Both the position numbers and the translations under genes were made by a program. A model generated the notes under the pieces. It worked only from the letters and a program-made list of their open reading frames with translations. It had not been told where the DNA came from and made no database searches. From assembly GCA_023846275.1 (NCBI GenBank), contig JAIUJO010000234.1, positions 1 to 64,000 of the forward strand: a stretch of 64,000 bases of DNA, given 5' to 3'. Shown piece after piece: positions 31,811-45,980 of the stretch. Each line of letters begins with the position of its first letter. Within the stretch, counting starts at the first letter, position 1. The DNA comes from Vanilla planifolia. Taxonomy: Eukaryota > Streptophyta > Magnoliopsida > Asparagales > Orchidaceae.

Positions 31811-31950
31811 TCAGGAATTTCGCCCTCGAAATTCAGCAAGAAGTTCCGGCCACTTTTCCGCAACATCCTGCTCTAGCTCCCAGGTTGCCTCCCTTTCGTC
31901 ATGTCTATTCCACAGAACCTTGACCATAGGAAGCGACCTATTCCTGACAT
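31811..31950 (-). pseudogene. Chromodomain-like C-terminal pol tail
   Basis: The minus strand can be read as a short stretch with VKVLWNRHD, EREATWELEQD and WPELLAEF. This resembles the C-terminal chromodomain-type tail that follows integrase in Tekay/Del chromoviruses. In that family the domain is thought to steer integration toward certain chromatin. It is the last coding piece before the polypurine tract. The assignment rests on motif memory only. Confidence 0.6.
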
Positions 31951-32510
31951 CTTTCAACATCCCAATCCAAGTCTAGTATAGAGTCAGAGACTAACATAGT
32001 ATGCATAACTGCGTGCCTGCTCAAAGCATCAGCAACAGGATTAGCCTTATCCTCGCAGTAATTTATCACCAGCTCATAGTCCTTTATCAATTCCAACCAT
32101 CTCCTTTGCCTCAAATTCGGTTCTAGTAAATCATCAATACGTGGTAAAGGGTACCGGTTACGAATCGTAACCTTATTCAATTCCCTATAATCCACACACA
32201 GCCTCATACTACCATCCTTTTTCTTGACGAATAAGACAGGGGCACCCCAAGGTGAACAACTGGGGCGTATGAGTCCCTTGTCTAATAGGTCCTGCAACTG
32301 AGTCTTCAACTCTGCTAGCTCGACTGGAGCCATCCGGTACGGAGCTCTAGCAATAGGAGCTACTCCTGCCTCTAAATCAATCGAAAACTCCACTTCCCTA
32401 ACTGGTGGAAGTCCAGGCAATTCCTCTGGAAAAACCATAGGGAAGTCTTTTACCACTGGAATATTTGACATAAGGGTAGTGGTGGCTTGACTATCTGCCA
32501 CATAAGCCAA
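31938..32510 (-). pseudogene. pol: pol remnant (reverse transcriptase and RNase H pieces)
   Basis: The N-terminal reverse transcriptase region is clear: [20 protein letters not shown], then [34 protein letters not shown] and [20 protein letters not shown]. Near the end is the RNase H-proximal signature [10 protein letters not shown]. The stretch is far shorter than a normal gypsy pol, so it is a remnant without a working enzyme set. I recognise no integrase catalytic core in the element. Confidence 0.88.
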
Positions 32511-32522
32511 CCAACCAGTACA

Positions 32523-33158
32523 TCACTTCCTCACTAGTCTCTCTGCCTGAAGAATTGAGATCAGGGGAATCTGCCTATTCAGACCAAAGTATATCACATC
32601 CTCCGAACCAGGCACCCTGATCCAAACCTTCTTCTCGCAACAATCCATAACCACTACATGGTAGCACAACCAATCCATCCCCAAAATGATGTCGAACTCT
32701 GTTAGCGGCACACATATCAACTCTGTTATGAACTCGTGTCCACTAATCAGAATAGATCCATCAATCTTCTGAACAGTGGGAATCTCTTTCCCATCAGGAA
32801 GCCTAACCAGTAAGGATTCTTTTAAATAACCCTTGGATCCTGATATCTGATTCCAGATCTTCTCAGCAACAAAAGAATGAGATGCACCAGTATCAAACAA
32901 AGTCACGCACTGTATGTTACCAAAATAAAATATACCTGTGATCACCTCTGGTGACTCTGAAGCCTGCTGCTGAGTTAATGCAAATACTCTGGGCTGTCCC
33001 CCAGATGAACCAACCGGTCCTGTGATCCTCTGTTTCTTCCATTCTGGGCAGTCGTACCTTATGTGTCCTGGCTGCTGACAGTGGTAGCAAATAATCCCCC
33101 CAGTCCGAGTACCTGTCTGCTGCACTGGCCTCTCGGAAATAGGCCGTGGCTGGATCAC
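32523..33158 (-). pseudogene. gag zinc knuckle and aspartic protease region
   Basis: Near its start this stretch has a CCHC zinc knuckle (CYHCQQPGHIRYDC), the RNA-binding tail of gag. About 70 residues on it has the protease active-site motif LFDTGASHSFV and later FDIILGMDWL, both standard for Ty3/gypsy retropepsins. The family uses this enzyme to cut the Gag-Pol precursor. It lies directly after the capsid region in element order, as expected. It is part of a defective element. Confidence 0.9.
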
Positions 33159-33251
33159 GCCCTCCTGGGTACCACGGTAATCTCTGTGTCTCTTGTCCTT
33201 TTCATTCTGTTGGGCATTTCTGAATCCCTTCCTCTTGTTGTGAGCCTCTCT

Positions 33252-33902
33252 CTAGGCCTCCATCCGGATGTCAATAAGCTCAACGGATCTCGCAGCCTCC
33301 ACTAAGTCACGAAATCTGGCAAACTGGCTCACAACCAACTGACGCTGCAGCATAGGACGAAATCCCTCCAAGAACATCTCACATCTGCGCTCCTCAGATG
33401 GTACCAGCTCTGTGGCATACCTCGCCAGATATGTGAATCTCGATAAGTAGTCGTTCACTGACATCTGGCCCTGCCTGAGGTGTATAAGTTCCCTCCTGAA
33501 CTGAGACATGGCAGAAGCCGGAATGTAGCACTCCCTGAATGCCTCAACAAAGTCTTCCCATGCTATCTCGCTGTTCTGGGCCTCCCCAAACATGGCGTGC
33601 CGCTGGCCTCTCCACCAGGTAGCAGCCTCTCCCTCCAATACTAGAGCAGCAAGTACTACCCTCCTACCGAATGGACATCCCAAGGCATCAAAAAGCTCAA
33701 GCATATGAGCCATCCAGTCATCTGCCACCGCTGGGTCAGCCGACCCACTGAAGCTCCGCGGACGCAACCGCATGAAGGCATCGATCCAACGATCCACGGC
33801 TGGCTCAACTGGTAATGCTGGGCTCGTCTCTGGGGTAGGAGTAGTAGATACAGGTCTGCCTCTAGCTGCTCCACGAGCAGAAAGTCTCCTGGTACCAGCC
33901 AT
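33252..33902 (-). pseudogene. gag: gag capsid region of the Ty3/gypsy element
   Basis: An open stretch beginning at a Met followed by AGTRRLSARGAARGRP, a typical plant gypsy gag start. The frame is open further upstream, but that part overlaps the leader repeats. The middle has the retrotransposon gag fold signature: RPRSFSGSADPAVADDWM, then GEAATWWRGQ, then FRECYIPASAMSQFRREL, and QGQMSVNDYLSRFTYLA with a downstream FLEGFRP. Gag forms the virus-like particle that packages element RNA in the cytoplasm. This is part of a broken element and is best treated as a fossil. Confidence 0.88.
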
Positions 33903-34005
33903 ACTGTCAAAAACAACTAATCTGGCATTAGAGTCGTCATTTGGCATTTGGCATACGGACACCATAGTATAATAAAATGACCAACAGTTCTCCCCACCTT
34001 GGGTT

Positions 34006-34133
34006 GAACTTCTATACATGTCTAGCCCCGCTATCTCACCTAGGGCTGAACTTCTATACATGTCTAGCCCCACTATCCTAACCTAGGGCTGAACTTCTAT
34101 ACATGTCTAGCCCCTCTATCCTAACCTAGGGCT
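34006..34133 (-). repeat. Leader tandem repeat, 42-43 bp x 3
   Basis: Three direct copies start at 34006, 34048 and 34091 on the + strand, sharing GAACTTCTATACATGTCTAG followed by a CCTAGGGCT end. They fill the space between the primer site and gag, the untranslated leader of the element. A stretch resembling the polypurine tract (TCTCCCCACCTT, 33989-34000) lies beside them. Confidence 0.85.
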
Positions 34134-34142
34134 CTTATACTA
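34131..34142 (-). other. Primer-binding site, initiator-Met tRNA type
   Basis: The minus strand reads TAGTATAAGAGC four bases inside the 5' LTR. It matches the common plant PBS TGGTATCAGAGC at 10 of 12 positions, in the correct place and orientation. The mismatches leave some doubt about whether this is a decayed site or a variant. Confidence 0.65.
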
Positions 34143-35117
34143 CTCCTGTTACACCCCATTTTTCCTAGGCTGATTTTTGGCATACATTTTTTTTTTTTTT
34201 TATATAGACAGCTCAGATCGTCCCATACCAACCTGAGTAGCCTACGAAAACATAGGATATAACACATCATTACACACCTACTTTCCTTAACAATGTGGAT
34301 CCCATCTCCCGAGTACACCGTCAAATCAGGTTCATGACTCCTGAATTAACAGATGGACTCGCGCAATGTTACTCCTACTAGACCCAACACTCCTAACCCA
34401 TACGGTAGGAGAACCGATCTAATAGAAGTCTGAACCCCCACGGTTAAGTTCCATAGTCATGTAATGACCTCACCATCAAACAAAAAGATATATAATATCC
34501 TCAGATAAAATATGGCACTCCACACACCATACTCCAAGACAATAGGCTAAGACAGTAAATGGAAACTACATTACAAGAATAAGATCCAAGTCCAACAAGT
34601 GCAATATTATCCAACCAGAACATAAGTCAGAATTACCCTCACATATTACATGACATATGAGAATAACAATCTCATTAAATACATCCAACAGCAACAATCA
34701 ACTAACCAGAATATCTCAGACAATCACAAATCAGATATCCTCCACAAGCCTGCTGACCACGATCCCACCTAATCTGGTAGCGTCAAGTCTACCGAGCCAC
34801 TGAAAATATATAATACAGGAATGAGCTACGCCCAGTAGGAAAGACAGCTAGTAAAACTCACATGCAAGAGAAGGATAATAACAAAAATATAGGAATACAA
34901 CATACCAATGTATGGTGGATAGGCACTCTCAGTCCCAGACTCTGACCAACCACAGTCACCCCTAGTCACACCAGAGTAGCTCTCCTCTGGGCTTCCAGGT
35001 AGCGTGCCAGTGGGAACGCCCATCTCGAAACACGCATGGCGCCTAAGCACCCGACACCGCAGCGTCTCTCGTCAATCAATCTCCTGGAGACCATAGACAG
35101 ATCCAGTCACAAAATCT

Positions 35118-35227
35118 CTAGCCAACGTGAGACACCCCTGCCACCCTAAGGTGCGCAGGCCTACACACTTGGCTAGCCACTGTGAGACACCCCTGCCACC
35201 CTCGGGCGCGCAGGCCTACACACATGG
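35118..35227 (-). repeat. 55-bp tandem duplication inside 5' LTR
   Basis: LTR partner of the duplication at 29672-29781, with few differences. Confidence 0.87.
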
Positions 35228-35830
35228 ACCAGGAGAGATCGACTCAGCCACCGTCCCAAGGAGTCCTCTACCAACAACTTCCATAGAAGCTCACGCCCCT
35301 ACAGTCATTGTCAATCTCTAACTCCAAGATTCGGCAACATGTGTCCAGGTACAACAAGGCGCATACCAGTCCACATGTATACTGTGGAAGCTAAGTCTGA
35401 ACCGCACAGTTACCTACCACAACTACCCTAAAACATCATATAGGGTCTATAGTAGTCCGGTCCAGCATGCCAATCCATAAAATATGCCAACACTGAGTAA
35501 ACTGACTCAATCCATGTCAATGCCATCCAAGTAACATAAACTGTATCGAAATTCTGACTATTCTGGTAACACTTACCCAAGTGTCACACTTCCTTCCAAC
35601 TGATCCAGCTGTACTGAATTTATGGATAATTTCCAACAGTAACTTTCAACTTGTCTATGTGATTTCCCTAAATCACCTTTTTCTCGTTTCAGGAAATTTT
35701 AAATTTCAACTTCAATTTCTGCCCTTTATCCATTTTCCGAAATTCGGAATAAATTTCCGAATTTAAAATTTAAATTCCACATATATCTTTTTTTCCGAAA
35801 ATTTGAAATAAATTTCCGAAAATTTAAATT

Positions 35831-35930
35831 CCACATATTTTCCGAAAATTCGGATTAAAAATTTTTCCACATATTTTCCGAAAATTCGGATTAAAAAAAA
35901 TTCCACATATTTTCCGAAAATTCGGATTAA
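35831..35930 (-). repeat. 36-bp tandem repeat x 3 inside 5' LTR
   Basis: LTR partner of 30321-30420. Copies start at 35831, 35867 and 35903. Confidence 0.88.
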
Positions 35931-37306
35931 TTTCCGAATTAAGTTTTTCCTCCGCCGTTCGTCCGCGCCCGCGTTCCGCTGAACCGGGTTTCGCTGCCGG
36001 TTCGGAAAAAACCGCGCTGAACCGCGAACCCACCGGCCGAGCCTTTAAATCAAATTTTCCAGCCGACGTTTAGTATTTAAATATTATTAATTATTAATTA
36101 ATTACAATTATTTAATTAACTAAGCTGAAATTAATCTAATCCATCTCCTTCCTCCGCCCGGCGCCTGCGAAACCCTAGCCGACGATTCCTCCGGGAAATT
36201 CCGTTTTCCCCGTCGATTTCCGGCGACCGAGATCAAGGCGAAGCAAAATCCGATGTTTATACTATCCTAATTTGTCAATAATGCCACTAATTTCGAAGAT
36301 TCAATCAAATTTCCCGCCGAAGTTTTCATCCGATCCTCATTTAACAATTTATGAAATTAAACGAACAATCTATGAAATTAAACAATTTTCAGCATTTGAT
36401 ACAATCTTAACATGATTAAAGTCCATAATAGAATCATCAATTGCTCGGTAAAATTTCCAATTTGACGGGTATAATTTTTTCCGAAAACCCTAAAATGCTA
36501 AAATCATAAATTTGCATTAATAATTTTCAAAAACCACAATTCGAATGCTCCGGTAGCTAATTGCAAAATAATCCATATTTTTAAATTGCTAATTAACTAA
36601 TTTAAGCCGAAATTTCCTACCTTTTTCTTCTCCGGCGACGGTGGCGACGGTGAAGCTCGCACGCGACCAACCGCTGCTCCTCGCCGAACGAAACCGGTAC
36701 CAATCGATTCTCCTCGATCACGCGAACCTCCAGGTACAAAAAGCCCCTTGAAAGGCTGCCGGAAAATATCGCCGTCCGCCGCGAACACCTCGTCTCCAGC
36801 CGCCGTTCGAAACCCTAAGGGCCGAAACGGTTCGGGTTAAATACCCCGCTTAAACCGGTAATAACCCGTTAAGAACCCATTAAGCGCCGGTTGACCTTCT
36901 AAAACGCCGCTTAACACCCGATCAGCCGGTTAATCTCCACCGCTGATCTCGTCCGTCCGATCCGCTTATCCGCGGCTTATCCGAACGCACGCGCAAACGC
37001 ACCTCGGCGAACCGCCCCCCGCCTTCGCTGAACCGCTCCGGTCCGGTTCACGCGCGGTAAAAACCAAATTCCTGTTTAAAAATCTAATTAACCGATTTAA
37101 ATAGATTTTCGAATTTCCAAAAATCCAATTAAACAGGGAAAATTACTTAAAAATTTCCTCGGTGCTCCGAAAAATCCCCAGAAATTTTCAGAAATTCTAA
37201 TAGCCTCCAATTGAGCTCCTGGCTCATCCTACTATCGATTTGAAATCATCCAAGCCATAATTTAATTATTAAAGATTAAACCTATAATATTTTACCGGGT
37301 ATAACA

Positions 37307-37311
37307 ATAAA
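37307..37311. repeat. Target-site duplication ATAAA (right)
   Basis: Matching partner of 28695-28699, directly after the terminal CA of the right LTR. Confidence 0.92.
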
Positions 37312-38731
37312 CATGCATATGTATGCATATGTGCACACACTTGCACTCACCCAAGCATACACATAAACACATATAGCCACACACCCATGCACAAGCAGAC
37401 TTAGAAAATGTACACACATATGCACAGAAACACGTGCACATAGACAGGACTACATGCACACATACACATATGCAAAACATGTGTACACACACACAAACAC
37501 ACATTAATAGATGCATGCATGCAGCCACATACACACATACACACACACAAGCACATGCATAAGTGGACACACACATGCCCAAAAACTCACAAAAGATCAA
37601 ACACGCACACAAACATGTACGCACATGCACACAAGCACATATGCACACACATATACACATGTGTAAACTCCATCACACACCAATATGCACAAACACACAC
37701 ATGCACACATGTGTACCCACACAAACACATGTGTGCACACATATGCACACACACTCACAAAAATACACACATATCCCCCCACACACAAGCACACATACAT
37801 ATATGCATGCAAATGCATATGCACACACACAAGCCCAAACACAAAAATATTCATTGGCATGCAAGCACAAACACACACACATAAGTACACACATACTTGT
37901 GCACAATAGCACACTTGCATTTACATACATGCACATAAGAACACATATATACACATGCACAAGCACATATGCCCAAACACATAGACAAGCACACAAACAT
38001 AGGCACACACACACACACACACACCTACACCCACACCCACACACATGCACATATAGAAACACACATGCACACATACACATGTGCTTACATAAATATACTC
38101 ACATGTGCACACACAGGTTCCCACTCAAATACATACACACATGTGTATATGCACACACACACAGACACATGCACATGAATGTATGCACAAAAGCACATAC
38201 AAATGCACCTACACACACAAAGGCACACAAACACAAACACAATGACACACTCATGTTGGCAAACAAACACAGACACCCACCCACTGAGCCATGCACATAG
38301 ACATATATACGCATGCATGCCAACACTCAAACATTCTTCCTCTTGCAAGAAAACACAAACAAAAACATATGCACACACACACACACACACTTTCACACAC
38401 ACACACATCCATGCACAAACAAGCTCAAAAACACACACATACATACTCATAGTCACATACAAATGCACATGTAAATGAATAAGCACACAAACACGTGCAC
38501 ACAAACACACATGTACATGCACACTCATTCACACACATGTGCACACAGAAGTACACATACAAGTGCACACAAATACTCACACAAGCACAAGCACACTTAA
38601 CCACACATACGTGCATAGACATATGTACAAACACATATACACATACAAAAACATACACATAGACATGCATATGCATTTGTGCACACACACACACAAATAT
38701 ATATAAATACTCATAAATACATGCACATGTA

Positions 38732-38762
38732 TGCCTAAGCTCAGCTGAACATGTATTAGGCA
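38732..38762. other. Small inverted repeat in a non-CA island
   Basis: TGCCTAA (38732-38738) pairs with TTAGGCA (38756-38762) around a 17-base loop that contains AGCTCAGCTGA. It is atypical for the array. No flanking duplication is seen. Confidence 0.6.
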
Positions 38763-39540
38763 AAAACATGTGCATACATGCACACATATATATACACACA
38801 CACATAGGCACATATGACGATGCACATACACATACACATGCATGCATGCACTTACACATGCAATCACACACATGTAATGTACATAAACACTCACCAATAT
38901 GAAACACATATGCATACACATGCAAACACACATGCTCATGTAGACACACATGCACAACATGCACACAGACACCCATACATGCACACACACATGAACACAT
39001 AGGCCCACATAAGCACATAATTACTCACACACATAGATGCATAGATGCACACAACCACTCACTTGTAATTATACACACACGCACATGCACATACACTCAC
39101 ATGCACACACACATGGACATACACACACATAAATATACATGCACGTGCGCCCCCATGGACAAAATGCACACAAGTACACATAAACGAACACACACAAACA
39201 CATGTGCACACACACACTTGAACACCCACAAACACACATGCACACTTACGAGCACACATACACATGCATGTATATGATAATACATTCATAGACACACATA
39301 CATACACACACATGCAAGCACATGTATATACACACGCACACACTCACACATGCATGCACATGTAAATGCACACAAACACTCATACACACACAAGTAGACA
39401 TGTGCACACATGCACACGTGTAAACAGATAAACATATAGACATGCACTCATAGACCCACATGCACACATACAAATATATGCAAACACATGCAAATATATG
39501 GACAGGCACACAAAGACATGCAAACAAACACATGCAAATG

Positions 39541-39975
39541 CATATACACATGTGCACACACACATCCACAAAGCATGCATGCATGCAGCCACACACGAAT
39601 GCACAAAAACATTTATTTATACACACATACACATGTAGATGCACACACATATACACTCATGGACATATGTGAACATAGACACACACACATACACACACAC
39701 ACAAACACAAACACACACATGCACATGAAAACACAATCACCCACATATACACACACGCATGCATACGAATGCACGTATACAAGTATACACACAAATCCAT
39801 ACACACACAAACACATATACACATGTGCACGCACATATGCACAAAGCATGCATGCATGCAGCCACACACGAATGCACAAAAACATTTGTGTGCACACACA
39901 TACACATGTAGATGCACACACATATACACTCATAGACATATGTGAACATAGACACACACACACATACACACACAC
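39541..39975 (+). repeat. 273-bp tandem duplication in the array
   Basis: About 160 bases from 39541 recur from 39814. Shared blocks include CATATACACATGTGCAC, AAGCATGCATGCATGCAGCC, GAATGCACAAAAACATTT, ACACATGTAGATGCACACAC and GACATATGTGAACATAGACA. Few differences, so this is a recent event. Confidence 0.92.
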
Positions 39976-42900
39976 ACAAGCAAAAACACTCACATGCACA
40001 AAAGCACACACACACCCACATGCACACATGTGCGTGCATACATACATGCACATAAGAATGCATTAAGATGTACTTACACACATACACTCATACACGTGCA
40101 CAGCCACACATACTCTAATGCACACATGAACACACGTGCACCTACACTAACACATATGTGCACACAAACATATAGAAGCATGCATGCATATGCATACAAA
40201 AATACATGTACACATATAAACACACATAAGAATATACAAATGTGCACTTGTACACACACATAGGCGCACACACACACGTACCCACACCCACAAACGTGCA
40301 CACAGGCACACATAGCACACACACTTGCACACGCACCCTCACACTCACATGCACACATGGACACACAATCATATGCAGACACACAATCACACACTCACAT
40401 GCCTACACACATGCATATACACATGCAAACAAAAACACATGCACAAGAAAACATATGCCCACACACAAATATATGTAAGCACGCACACATGTACAAGAAA
40501 GCATGCACACAAGCATGCATGCATGCATCCACAAAGAAAAGCAACAAACACATAGGCATGCACACACACAAACACATGCATGCACTCATCCTAACTCACA
40601 CCCACACCCATACACACAAAAGCATATGCACACAAATATATACATACACACAAAAGAAAAAACACCCAGACTTACATAAATGTGTGCAAGAACACACTTA
40701 CAAATGCTTAAATAAACACAAGAACTTGACCATATATTCACATGCATGCTCAGACATCTGTATGCAAACATAAACGGACACATACAGAACACACACATGA
40801 CCATGCACAAACATGCCACACACACGTGCACGCACTCCTACACTAAAAGACACATACAAAAATGTACATACCTACACATGTAAGAAAATGCATAGGTGCT
40901 TACACACATACCCACACACATGTATGCATACAAGCACAGAACAACACACATGCATAGACAAACACACATAGACACACATGCATATACATGCACATATAGA
41001 CATGCACACGAATATGCACACGTAACCTCACACACATGCACGAACGCATACACAAACATGCACACATGAATACAAACACCATGCACACACACACCTGTAC
41101 GCATATGCACTTGCACAAACTCACATATGCACTCACACAAAATGTGCACATGCACAACCATTCACATATGCAAAAATAAAGGCACACACATATTTGGACA
41201 CACATGCATTCACCCACATGCATATGCACACACACACATGTAAATGCAGGCATACACACACACAAGCACACTTACATGGTGCACAGACACATGCATACAA
41301 ACACATTTACACACATAAGCATATAAACAAACATGCAAAAACACGTGCACACTCACACATGTACTCAGACATAAAAGAACATAGACCTACACTTTCATGA
41401 ATGCATGCACACGAAAACACACATACACAATCGCACAGTAGAATGCATGTACACATGCGTTTGCACATAGAAACTCACATGCACAAATGAATACACAAAA
41501 ACAAACACACACACACATAGAAAAACATTCACACAAACATACACATACTAACCCACACACATACACACGAGCACACAAATGCATTAGCCGATGCATTTGT
41601 ACATGTGTGCACACATACAAACACTTGCACACACTCATGCATGCTCATGCTCACACACGTGCACACGCACTCACACTTGCACACATATACACATTTGCAT
41701 ACACACAACCACATATGTGCACACAAACTCATGCTTACATGTCCACATGCACACACCCACACAAATGCACATACGCACATGCACACACAAACATGTAGAC
41801 ACACACATGTAGGCACACACGCATTCATCCACCCACACAGATATCTATACTCGTAAACACACACTAACACATACACATGCACGCAAGCACACGCACACAT
41901 GCCATCACACACATACAATCACATGTGTAAGCTCATGTGCATGCACACACATCTACACACACATAAGAATACACATGCTTAGGTACACATGAGCACATGC
42001 ACACACACCCATGCACACACGTACACATAAACGTAAACATATTGGTATACACATACAAACCTCTAGTAAAACACATAAATATGCACACACATCACACATG
42101 CACACACACATACACATGCATACATGTATACACACACACTCCCACAAACATGCACACACACACACACACATATAAACATACACACACATGCACAAATGTG
42201 CATACAAACAGACACAAACATGCATGCACACACACAAATAGGAAAGCATGCACACTTGAAGGCACAAAAACACATGCAAACACACATACACATACACACA
42301 CACATATGCTTGTATACTCTTGCATATATATGCACATGCACATAGAGATGGGCACCCGTGCACACACATGTAGATATATATACACATACACACATACACA
42401 AACATACATGCACATGCACGTACTAGCTCATGCATATGTACACACACACACACACACTCCCATGCATGCGAATAGGAACATGCACACGTACATACACATA
42501 TGTACACATAAACACACATATACATAGAGATGTACTTAAACACACATTAGAACACACATACATGTAGACACACACTCATGCATGCACACAGCTCATAAAC
42601 ACATAGATGCACACACACTAACATGAATGCAAGCATGCTCACATATAGACATACACAAAACAAACACACATGCATACACTCACATATGCACATGCAGACC
42701 CACACTCACACACATGCACACATGCATGCACACAAGTAGATGATTGCATGCACACACTCACACATGCATGTACCAATGCATAAACATGCACATGCATAGA
42801 TACACACATGCTCACAAATGTATGAACAAATTCATACACATACACAGACACACACCCACATGCACACACACAAACAAACACATGCACATAAAACTCACAG

Positions 42901-45900
42901 ACACACATGGACATGGATAGACACAAAAATACAAACATGCTCATGCAATCACACACACCCATATGCATGCACATCAAAGCAAAAACACACACACAAAAAC
43001 ACATATCTATACACACTTATCCACAGGAACACATAAACATAGACATGTACACACACATTGTCACATTCAAATAAACGCATGCACAGATGTGTTCTTGTTT
43101 GCACAGGTGTGTAAATGCACACAAACACGTATGCACACATACTTGCACACACACATGCACATGAACACATACATGTTGAGACATATACAAATACACATAC
43201 ACATGTACACACATATGAAAAAATATGCACACACACACACACACATATGCAAAACCACACCCACAAACATGTATACAGATAAACAAATGCACACACAGCA
43301 TAGATACACACATGCACATACAGATACACACACACACACACAAAAATATACATGCATACAAACATACACACTTTTACACATACATGTACAAGAATACATG
43401 CATACACAAGTACATAGATATGCACACATATATACATACACACACACACAAGCACTCACATGCACACAAATGCATACACACACAAACATGCACATGCACA
43501 TACATAGAACCATACACACACATGCACATGCAAATTCGCACAAACACACATACATGCACACAAAAGCACTTGTACATGCAAAGTTGTAGGCACATGCACA
43601 AACACACAAAGGTTTGTAGACATGCACACATATGTACACACATAGGAGCACAAACACACAAGCACACACACCAAAGCACACATGCACATGCACACACAAA
43701 CACACACGTGCACTCATATACATACATATACACACAGATGCACACACACAGAGAAACAAAAAATAATGAGAACACAAGTAGCACAAGTATGTACATATAC
43801 AACAAAACATAGCCACACACAACCATGCACACGTGTATGCATATACACACACACATACATAAACACACACATGAATATGCTTATTCACACATGAACACAA
43901 AAACATAAACATACACACACGCACACACACATATACACACTCATACAAATGTACATGCACATACATACACACACATGCATGCAAACATACATGTATAAGC
44001 ACACATGCACACACATACTTATGCATACACATGTACATGTGCATGCTTACACATACATGCACTTACACATTCACACACATGCACGCATCCAAGCACACAT
44101 GCACAGCAAACACACACACATGTACTTGCACATGTGCTACCACGTGGATACCTGTGCACCCTCACAAACACAAGCACACTGGCACAAATGCTTGCACACA
44201 CACATGCTCACATATGCACAAACATAGGCACCTACAAGCACACACATGCATACTCTGACATATGTGCTAACAAATGGAAGTGCAGGCACAAACACACACA
44301 TAGATTCAAGTATAAATTCATACAGTCACATGTATACAGTACATACCCACATATAAATCCATGCACTTCTGCACACATGCACACCCTCAAACAAAAACAC
44401 ATAATGACACACACAGATGTGCACATGTATGCAAACATACACACACATAGATGGGCACACATGCACACTCAAGCATGCTCACAAACATTTACATGCATGC
44501 GTACACACACACATACACATGCTTACAGGTATGCATGCATGCTTGCACACTCCCACAGAACACACACATGCACTTACCCTTACACACTCACAAAAGTACA
44601 CACGTGCACACACTCACATGCACAAGTACACATACGCACACACATGCACAAGCACACATATACACACACATTGAAGCACATGCACATGCACATGGACACA
44701 TAAGGACATGCACACTCATGCCCACACACATGCATAGCACACATATGTGTGCACATACCCTAAAAAACATGCACACATACACACATATGTAATACACTTA
44801 TGCACACTCATGCACACAAACATACATGCACACACCTATACATAAGCACAAGCATGCACACATGCTCACACATGCACACACATGCATATGCACATGCACA
44901 CACACGTGCGAACATGCACCCACATACATGTTAAAACACACACACACACACATGCATGTAGAGACACACATGTTCTAACACAAGTGCTTGTGCATGCATG
45001 GACATAGGTACATGCACACACACGCACAAACACACATGGACACGAACACAAATGCACATGCACCTACACATACATGCATGTGCACATATGCATGCATGCA
45101 CATACATAGACACATGCACACATTTGTACACATGTAGACACACACACCATGCACACACATAAGCACATGCACACAAAAACAAACTCATGAACGCATGCAC
45201 ACACAGATGCATACATACATTCACACACACAAGTGCACATGCACTCCCATATATACTTATACACATGCACACCCATATGCACACACACACATGTATTCAT
45301 GCACATGACCATTCACATAGACACGCACAAACACAAGCACATAGACACATGCACCAACGCACACACACCCATACATTGACACAAGCATACATGCACACAA
45401 ACTCACACGCAAACACAAGCACACAAACAAGTGTACACATGTATGCATGCACACATGCATACGAACATAGACACATGAGTACATACACTAGCATAGGCAG
45501 AAGAACATGCACACACATATAGACACCTATGAACACATGTGTGCACACAAATACGCACACATAGGTACACATACATGCAAACACATGCACACATACTCTA
45601 GCATAGACACATATGCAAGCACACATGGAAAGACACATGCACCATGACATAAATGCACACACACACACACACAGATGGAGCCAAATAGACACACACATGT
45701 GCCTTTTTGCATGCACGTATAAGTAGTCATGCTCACACACATGCATATGCATGCACACAAACACACACACATCCACATGCATATGCATGAAAGCACACAC
45801 ACATTCATACACCCATAAACATAAACATGCAAACATACAACCAATCAGATACACACACTTACACACATGCAAATGCATCAATGCACAAACATGCACCTAG

Positions 45901-45980
45901 ACTCACGAGCACATGCACATGCATAAGCACACATGTCCATTCATGCACACACACACACATAGACATAATCATCACACTCA

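Larger units (their letters stand above)
28700..37306 (-). mobile_element. Defective Ty3/gypsy LTR retrotransposon (chromovirus-like)
   Basis: A fossil LTR element on the minus strand, 8607 bp, inserted into the CA array. Both LTRs start TG and end CA and are flanked by the 5-bp direct repeat ATAAA. In element order it has the 5' LTR (34147-37306), a tRNA-Met-like primer site, a tandem-repeat leader, gag capsid, zinc knuckle with aspartic protease, pol remnants, a chromodomain-like tail, a polypurine tract and the 3' LTR (28700-31796). The order protease then reverse transcriptase and the RT motifs are typical of Ty3/gypsy. The long LTRs and chromodomain-like tail suggest the Tekay/Del branch of chromoviruses (moderate confidence). 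The internal region is only 2350 bp and pol is largely missing, so the copy is broken, with about three or more disruptions, and could have moved only with help from relatives. By-eye LTR divergence is about 1.1%, so the insertion is young: very roughly 0.4-0.8 million years at commonly assumed plant rates. Confidence 0.95.
34147..37306 (-). repeat. 5' LTR of the Ty3/gypsy element
   Basis: 3160 bp. On the element strand it runs from TGTTATACCCGG to GGGTGTAACA. It aligns along its whole length with 28700-31796, with about 33 substitutions, a one-base poly-T difference and one block of about 64 bp present only here. It is the 5' LTR because gag and the primer site lie next to it on the minus strand. 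It alternates AT-rich and CpG-rich, GC-rich segments. Short open frames in it are duplicated in the other LTR and show no domain. Confidence 0.93.
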
